Assembly (NCBI RefSeq): GCF_004000885.1
Contig: NZ_BIMC01000001.1
Location: forward strand, 248,001 to 312,000
Reading direction: 5' to 3'
Length of the DNA stretch: 64,000 nucleotides
From: Paenibacillus glucanolyticus NBRC 15330
Lineage (GTDB): Bacteria > Bacillota > Bacilli > Paenibacillales > Paenibacillaceae
Translations under genes and position numbers: made by a program
In this document: in pieces, positions 59,929-64,000 of the stretch
Position numbering within the stretch: the first letter of the stretch is position 1
How the letters are laid out: the number at the start of each line of letters is the position of its first letter
Notes under the pieces: model-generated
What the model saw: only the letters and a program-made list of their open reading frames with translations
What the model was told of the DNA's origin: nothing
Databases searched by the model: none

Positions 59929-60675
59929 CTAACGCGCTACCTGTTTACGTCTATACCAATACGTATAAATCTCTTTATACTGTAACCGATCATACAAACG
60001 GTTAGCTGCAACATTATTTTGTATCACTTGCAGATAACTGCAAGTTGCACCTTTCGCTTTTGCCCATTGAAGGATGTGCAGCACCAGCTGCTTGCCGAAA
60101 CCCCGATTTCTGGCAGCTGGCGAGGTGGCAATATCATAAAGCCCGAGAACCCCCTGCTCCAAAGCTCCAATCCCGCAGGCTACGGGCTTGGATTGATCAT
60201 ATAGAGTAAAGAATCCGTATGGAATAACAGATTGACATAACAACCTTCTCGTAGTTGCCAGATCCTGCTCTGACTGTCCCGTTATCACTCCCAGATTATG
60301 AAGCCAGTCATCGCTTACATGCTCCTGAACGGTCACTTCATGATGAGTAGGGGCCTCGATATCACGCAAATGCTCCAGGATTCTGACACTGGATGGATCA
60401 ACAACAGAGTAATTCATAGAATCTAATGTTGAATCCAGATCGGGCGGGTTGAATGGCGTGATTTTGAAAATAACATCAAGTCCGGTATCTGCATAACTTC
60501 TCTCACATAGATGAATCTGCGCGTGAAGATCTATCGGATGTTCTGAATATAACGCGCTGATTGAGTTGGACCTCTTCGTAAAACCGTCTGCAAATCGCAG
60601 CAACCAGCCATGCTGGACCACCGTCTGGATGGCCGGCCACGCATTCAGTGTCAGTTCTTCAATTCGCTTATGCAT
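59929..60675 (-). CDS. GNAT family N-acetyltransferase with duplicated-type N-terminal region
   Basis: A 248-residue protein. The C-terminal half is a clear GNAT domain (GVLGLYDIATSPAARNRGFGKQLVLHIL with the R-N-R-G-F-G loop, ATCSYLQVIQNNVAANRLYDRL). The N-terminal half (ELTLNAWPAIQTVVQHGWLLRFADGFTKRSNS, cited in part) is typical of the GNAT subgroup beginning with WPALxxxxxDGWxLRF. The ATG at 60675 has GGGAGTGG upstream. Not obviously coupled to neighbours. Confidence 0.87.
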   Translation of the reverse strand: MHKRIEELTLNAWPAIQTVVQHGWLLRFADGFTKRSNSISALYSEHPIDLHAQIHLCERSYADTGLDVIFKITPFNPPDLDSTLDSMNYSVVDPSSVRILEHLRDIEAPTHHEVTVQEHVSDDWLHNLGVITGQSEQDLATTRRLLCQSVIPYGFFTLYDQSKPVACGIGALEQGVLGLYDIATSPAARNRGFGKQLVLHILQWAKAKGATCSYLQVIQNNVAANRLYDRLQYKEIYTYWYRRKQVAR

Positions 60676-60791
60676 ATCTACCACTCCCTATAACCTGTTG
60701 AGAATAAATATACATTTTACCGAAAATTTATTCAATAATTTGAGCAAATTGATAGGAAGCTGCAAGTTACACGCATGCCTCTGCCTCTCCT

Positions 60792-61334
60792 CTAGCTTCC
60801 AAGTACACGCTGGATAAATTCTGTTTTTGCAGCCGTGTATGCCTCTCGATCATCCTGATTCTCTTGTGCCAGCTTCACTTTCAATTCAGCATATTGCTGA
60901 GCCCACTTAGGCTGCTCCCTAAGCCGATCCCGAAACTGAAGCTGCTTCTCCCATCTCGGCTCCTTGTCCAGCATCAGATGCAAGTGACACTCTCGCCGAT
61001 CATTCCTGACTCTGACAAAAAATCTTCGGTACGTTCTCCCATCCAACTCTGGTGGAACATAGCTCCAGCGATGCACCTCCAGCATCTCAGCTATACAGTC
61101 AATCTCTTCAAAAGATTGGATCTTCGCCATGACATCGATAATCGGTTTTGCCGGCATCCCAGGTATGGACGTGCTTCCGATATGCTCGATCTGCACAACA
61201 CCATATTGTGCCAGCAACTGCTTAAGTTCGGCAACCTCATGAAGTCCTTTGTTAAGCCAGGCAGGATCCGGTGCGGCAATACTAATCTTCTCCGTTGCCC
61301 AATCGGGCCAAGCTTCCTGATGAAACTCCCCCAT
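60792..61334 (-). CDS. GrpB family protein (nucleotidyltransferase fold)
   Basis: A 180-residue protein of the GrpB/UPF0157 family. The core VVQIEHIGSTSIPGMPAKPIIDV has the GS-x9-D-type nucleotidyltransferase signature. CHLHLMLDKEPRWEKQLQFRD and the C-terminal YTAAKTEFIQRVL are also family features. The ATG at 61334 has GAGGTG six bases upstream. The biochemical activity of the family is not well established. It follows a membrane protein gene by 24 bases and may be co-transcribed with it. Confidence 0.88.
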   Translation of the reverse strand: MGEFHQEAWPDWATEKISIAAPDPAWLNKGLHEVAELKQLLAQYGVVQIEHIGSTSIPGMPAKPIIDVMAKIQSFEEIDCIAEMLEVHRWSYVPPELDGRTYRRFFVRVRNDRRECHLHLMLDKEPRWEKQLQFRDRLREQPKWAQQYAELKVKLAQENQDDREAYTAAKTEFIQRVLGS

Positions 61335-61358
61335 GTCATTCACCTCGTGTTTAATTGG

Positions 61359-62036
61359 TTAAGGTCTGTATTGTTCTTCTAATAGGATGGCAGAGTCTCC
61401 CGCATACCGCACATGAAACAAACGATCTACGAGATTCATCGTGACCATTTCATGAAGCTTCACTTCAACCGTTCTTGACCCGTCCAGTACATACAGCAAT
61501 GCATCCGTTGGGAGGTGTATATGCGTATCGTCTGTTACCGGATTGCGAATATAGAATCCATTGCTTAAAGAAGCAGTGTCAGGAACGCCATCCTCGGCGG
61601 CAGCTTGCTCTGCTGCTTCAGCTGAGAACCATTCTACATCATCCAATACAAGGGAATAGCCGGCATCTTCCTTCTTAACAGCTAGAATAAAACCCAGCTT
61701 TTCCTTAACCTGAGGCAGATGATCTACGATCTGATTGAGTTTCTTCATATCAGATTGGACCTCGGAAATGGCCTCGTCGCTCATGCTGCTGACCGCCACA
61801 GCCTCCTGTTGCTGATGAGCATCGGATTGTGGATTAACACGATCCATCTGCGTAATTTTGGACTGGGCCAGCAGCATATCATCCTGTAATTGCTTCATGT
61901 TCTCTTCCACTCTTTGAATGCTCTGGGCATTCTCTTGCTTATTCTTATGTAAGGCGTTGAATAATACCAGATTTGAAGCTAAAGAAACGATGATTAACAA
62001 TATCAAACCGATGGCAACCTTAGGCTTTTTGGACAT
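61359..62036 (-). CDS. Membrane-anchored hypothetical protein with coiled coil
   Basis: A 225-residue protein from ATG 62036 (GGAGAGGG upstream). One N-terminal membrane anchor (residues about 7-27, VAIGLILLIIVSLASNLVLF) is followed by a coiled-coil segment (about 30-75, rich in Gln/Glu/Lys heptads: RVEENMKQLQDDMLLAQSKI) and an extracellular C-terminal domain (LGFILAVKKEDAGYSLVLDD, VMMNLVDRLF-like MVTMNLVDRLFHVRYAG). No enzyme motif recognised. It starts about 175 bases after the RimJ-like gene. Confidence 0.75.
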   Translation of the reverse strand: MSKKPKVAIGLILLIIVSLASNLVLFNALHKNKQENAQSIQRVEENMKQLQDDMLLAQSKITQMDRVNPQSDAHQQQEAVAVSSMSDEAISEVQSDMKKLNQIVDHLPQVKEKLGFILAVKKEDAGYSLVLDDVEWFSAEAAEQAAAEDGVPDTASLSNGFYIRNPVTDDTHIHLPTDALLYVLDGSRTVEVKLHEMVTMNLVDRLFHVRYAGDSAILLEEQYRP

Positions 62037-62210
62037 ACGTACCCTCTCCCGATCGATAATCAACAGCCTATATTTCGAAATACAATGGGGCCGAAGCATG
62101 ATACCCCCTCCACAGCGCTGATGATATTGATATAACGCAAAAAAACGAAGACCCAGCCTCAAAAACTCCCGTCTCAGGCCTCGAATCTCGATAAAACGCT
62201 ATCAAGCACT

Positions 62211-62756
62211 TTACTCCAGGCGTTCATTTCGGATAACCATATGAAGATGGTCCTCCCACACACCGTTAATTTTCAGGTATTTGATTGCCAGACCCTCTTC
62301 ATAGAAGCCTAAGCGTCTCACCACATTCAACGAGGCTGCATTCCTCGGCATGATATTGGCTTCCAGCCGGTGCATCTCCAGTGTATCAAAGCAATGGGAT
62401 ACGACAGCGCTCAGCGCTTCGGTCATATACCCTTTTCCCGTGTGACTCTGTGCCAGCTTGTAGCCGACATGCCCCGATTGAAATACGCCCCGAACGATGT
62501 TGCTGACCGCTACGGATCCGATGATCTTGTCATCCTGATGCAGCCACACCTTGAACAGGGAGCCGTCAGCTATACTGCGTCTTTCCGCCGCAAGAAGCTC
62601 TGCTTGTTTACCAATCGTAAAGTATTCCGGTTCCCTTACAGGCTCCCAAATTTTGAAGTAAGGCTCGTTCCCGACGATAAAATCCACCACTTCTGCTGCC
62701 CGATCCTGATCCAGGATCTTCAACTGCAGACGTGATGTTTGCCATGCAATGGACAT
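62211..62756 (-). CDS. GNAT N-acetyltransferase, RimJ/ribosomal-S5-alanine type
   Basis: A 181-residue RimJ/RimL-type acetyltransferase. It has TSRLQLKILDQDRAAEVVDF at the N terminus, FQSGHVGYKLAQSHTGKGYMTEALSAVV (quoted from VGYKLAQSHTGKGYMTEA) as the acetyl-CoA site, and MHRLEANIMPRNAASLNVVR as the C-terminal signature. This is close to the YjcK/RimJ pattern that acetylates ribosomal protein S5. AAGGGGGAG lies upstream of the ATG. Confidence 0.88.
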   Translation of the reverse strand: MSIAWQTSRLQLKILDQDRAAEVVDFIVGNEPYFKIWEPVREPEYFTIGKQAELLAAERRSIADGSLFKVWLHQDDKIIGSVAVSNIVRGVFQSGHVGYKLAQSHTGKGYMTEALSAVVSHCFDTLEMHRLEANIMPRNAASLNVVRRLGFYEEGLAIKYLKINGVWEDHLHMVIRNERLE

Positions 62757-62803
62757 GTGATGCTCCCCCTTGTAAACGTATCCAATACGTAAATAATATC
62801 ATA

Positions 62804-63145
62804 TCAATCTCTAGGATTATAATGTTTCAGTTGTGATCGGGTAAATCCGCGAGCTTCTCCCTCGGGAGTCAATCGGTACTCGAACTGCATAATATGGTTG
62901 TGCGCAAAATAGATGTATTCGACTTCGGGCTCATCCTTGAAGATCACAACCGTATAAAATGGAGGCAGCTTCACTCCCCATATGCCTTGAACGGACTGTA
63001 TCTCTTCTTGCCGATAATGCTCTTCTTCAAGAAGGTAAGCGTTGACCCTTTTGGCATAGAGCATTTTGTTAACCTGTACGTACACAATGGGAGACAATAC
63101 AACAAGCACCAACAGAATCAATAGTGTAATTTTGAACTTCTTCAT
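62804..63145 (-). CDS. DUF3139-like small membrane-anchored protein
   Basis: About 113 residues from ATG 63145. One N-terminal membrane segment (ITLLILLVLVVLSPIVYVQV) is followed by an extracytoplasmic domain with AYLLEEEHYRQEEIQSVQGI and PFYTVVIFKDEPEVEYIYF, as in the DUF3139 family of small Bacillales proteins. A start 13 codons earlier is possible. Function unknown. Confidence 0.75.
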   Translation of the reverse strand: MKKFKITLLILLVLVVLSPIVYVQVNKMLYAKRVNAYLLEEEHYRQEEIQSVQGIWGVKLPPFYTVVIFKDEPEVEYIYFAHNHIMQFEYRLTPEGEARGFTRSQLKHYNPRD

Positions 63146-63242
63146 CCTATTCCACTGAATCCTGCGCAACAAATTGATCTCCATCCCATATCAAGGTAGA
63201 CTCGATTTCTTTTCCTTTCGAGTTGTTATAATAACTTTTTTA

Positions 63243-64000
63243 TTAGATGAAATCTCTTCTGCCCTCAGTGTTTTTTCGTATCTGCAGTTGGTCAAATAAC
63301 CACCCCTGGTCATCGACGGCACGCAATTCCAAACGGTCCGTTGTAACAACCACTTGAAGAAAATGCGGTACGGCCAAGGACTGCGATGTATGCCACTCTC
63401 TCTTGGGAAGCAGCCAGTCCGGCATGGCCCCGGCACCACCTGCTACAATGTAAACAATCCCATGATCGTAATCAATTATCCCGTCTCGGAGCGGATGGCT
63501 TCGCTCATATACAATCGTGTGCGAGTTCATAACCAAATCCACTCCGTACTCTTCAAATACCGGACAGAGCTGCCGGAGAGCCTCCACTTGGTAACCGCCT
63601 GAAACATACGGTGGATAGTGAAAAAACACGATGTTCCACCGCGCAGACGACGATTCCAAATCACGCACCATAAAATCATATTGCGGATTTCCCGGACCCA
63701 TCACCCCGGAGCTGTAAGGATAATCCTTCTCTTTTATCAAATCCGTGCTGTCCAAACAGACGAAATGAACATCCCCATAGTTGAAGGAATAATAGTTCCG
63801 AGGTTCAGGAAAAGCAAAAAGGTCATAATACCAGGATGCGTTGTCCTCATGATTCCCCAGGCAGCTGTAAAATGGCGTATCCACAAAAAAATCGCGGCCG
63901 GGTCCGAAGAAATATGTATTCCAATCCTCATCGTTCTTCCCGTCATTGACAACATCCCCGACAAATAAGGCAATATCGGGTCTATACTGCTTCATCTGGC
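63243..64000 (-). CDS. Metallophosphoesterase, purple-acid-phosphatase-like (5' end outside window)
   Basis: At least 252 residues, open to the window edge. Metal motifs are FVGDVVNDG, CLGNHEDNASWYYDL and IVFFHYPPYVSGGY. The last motif reads MNSHTIVYERSHPL, where the family usually has GHxHxYER: the first His is present but the second position is Ile. The FxxYxxGDVHFVCLDS strand also fits this group. The missing His could reduce metal binding or mark a divergent subgroup. The N terminus, with the first Asp/His metal motif and any signal peptide, is not visible. Confidence 0.85.
   Translation of the reverse strand, partial: QMKQYRPDIALFVGDVVNDGKNDEDWNTYFFGPGRDFFVDTPFYSCLGNHEDNASWYYDLFAFPEPRNYYSFNYGDVHFVCLDSTDLIKEKDYPYSSGVMGPGNPQYDFMVRDLESSSARWNIVFFHYPPYVSGGYQVEALRQLCPVFEEYGVDLVMNSHTIVYERSHPLRDGIIDYDHGIVYIVAGGAGAMPDWLLPKREWHTSQSLAVPHFLQVVVTTDRLELRAVDDQGWLFDQLQIRKNTEGRRDFI

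Noticed and set aside
59887..59945. A possible tRNA 3' half (GGGGGTTCGAGCC on the minus strand).
   Set aside because: With the TTC loop placed properly the T-stem has mismatches and G-T pairs. There is no matching acceptor arm, anticodon arm or CCA end, and the upstream part lies inside the acetyltransferase coding region.

Overview
The window looks like a chromosomal segment of a spore-forming Gram-positive bacterium, most likely Paenibacillus or a close relative. The basis is GC near 50%, strong AGGAGG ribosome binding sites with frequent TTG/GTG starts, YesMN-type sensor/AraC regulators, a sporulation-type diadenylate cyclase (CdaS), bacillithiol genes (BshB2, YojF, a BstA/YfiT-like DinB protein), a YeeN-type YebC protein and a giant collagen-like protein of the kind found on spore surfaces. 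No rRNA, complete tRNA, insertion sequence, phage module or CRISPR array was seen.

Layout. 1-584: start of an OmpR-type response regulator cut by the window edge. 730-11052: a sugar uptake and sensing locus on the minus strand: YesN-type response regulator, YesM-type sensor kinase and sugar-binding lipoprotein (a likely three-component sensor), then mglB-mglA-mglC, a Gfo/Idh/MocA oxidoreductase and a sugar isomerase/epimerase. A 13-bp direct repeat with 21-bp period upstream of mglB is a good candidate YesN site. 11264-14305: a MATE exporter, then purT behind a ZTP (pfl) riboswitch with its own terminator and promoter. 14327-16207: a LysR regulator divergent from a DapA-family lyase, with twin palindromes between them. 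16376-19129: a PAS histidine kinase, a small hypothetical protein and a GNAT acetyltransferase. 19352-26990: carbohydrate genes: a GH3 beta-glucosidase with an AraC regulator, and a ROK regulator / TIM-barrel-like protein / MFS transporter operon with a consensus sigma-A promoter, an overlapping cre-like site and a palindromic operator.

27207-36584: a secreted protein made of four repeats, yeeN, an MFS exporter, cysJI (sulfite reductase), cdaS, and yojF-bshB2. 36676-42080: a DUF523 protein, an AraC regulator with a LexA-like box upstream, an operon of two Gfo/Idh/MocA oxidoreductases around an AraC regulator, and a BstA-like DinB protein.

42358-50313 is the standout: one gene of about 8 kb for a collagen-like protein of about 2650 residues. 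It has a very basic N terminus, two small sugar-binding-like modules, about 758 Gly-X-Thr triplets and a globular C-terminal domain. Translation probably begins at a rare CTG codon behind a perfect Shine-Dalgarno sequence. The gene shows internal duplications, all in multiples of 9 bp.

50469-64000: an aldo/keto reductase divergent from a MocR-type regulator, a VOC-family protein, a DedA - diglucosyl-lipid-synthase-like - DedA operon, and a series of small minus-strand enzyme genes (HAD phosphatases, several GNAT acetyltransferases, a zinc-ribbon protein, GrpB, small membrane proteins), ending in a metallophosphoesterase cut by the window edge.
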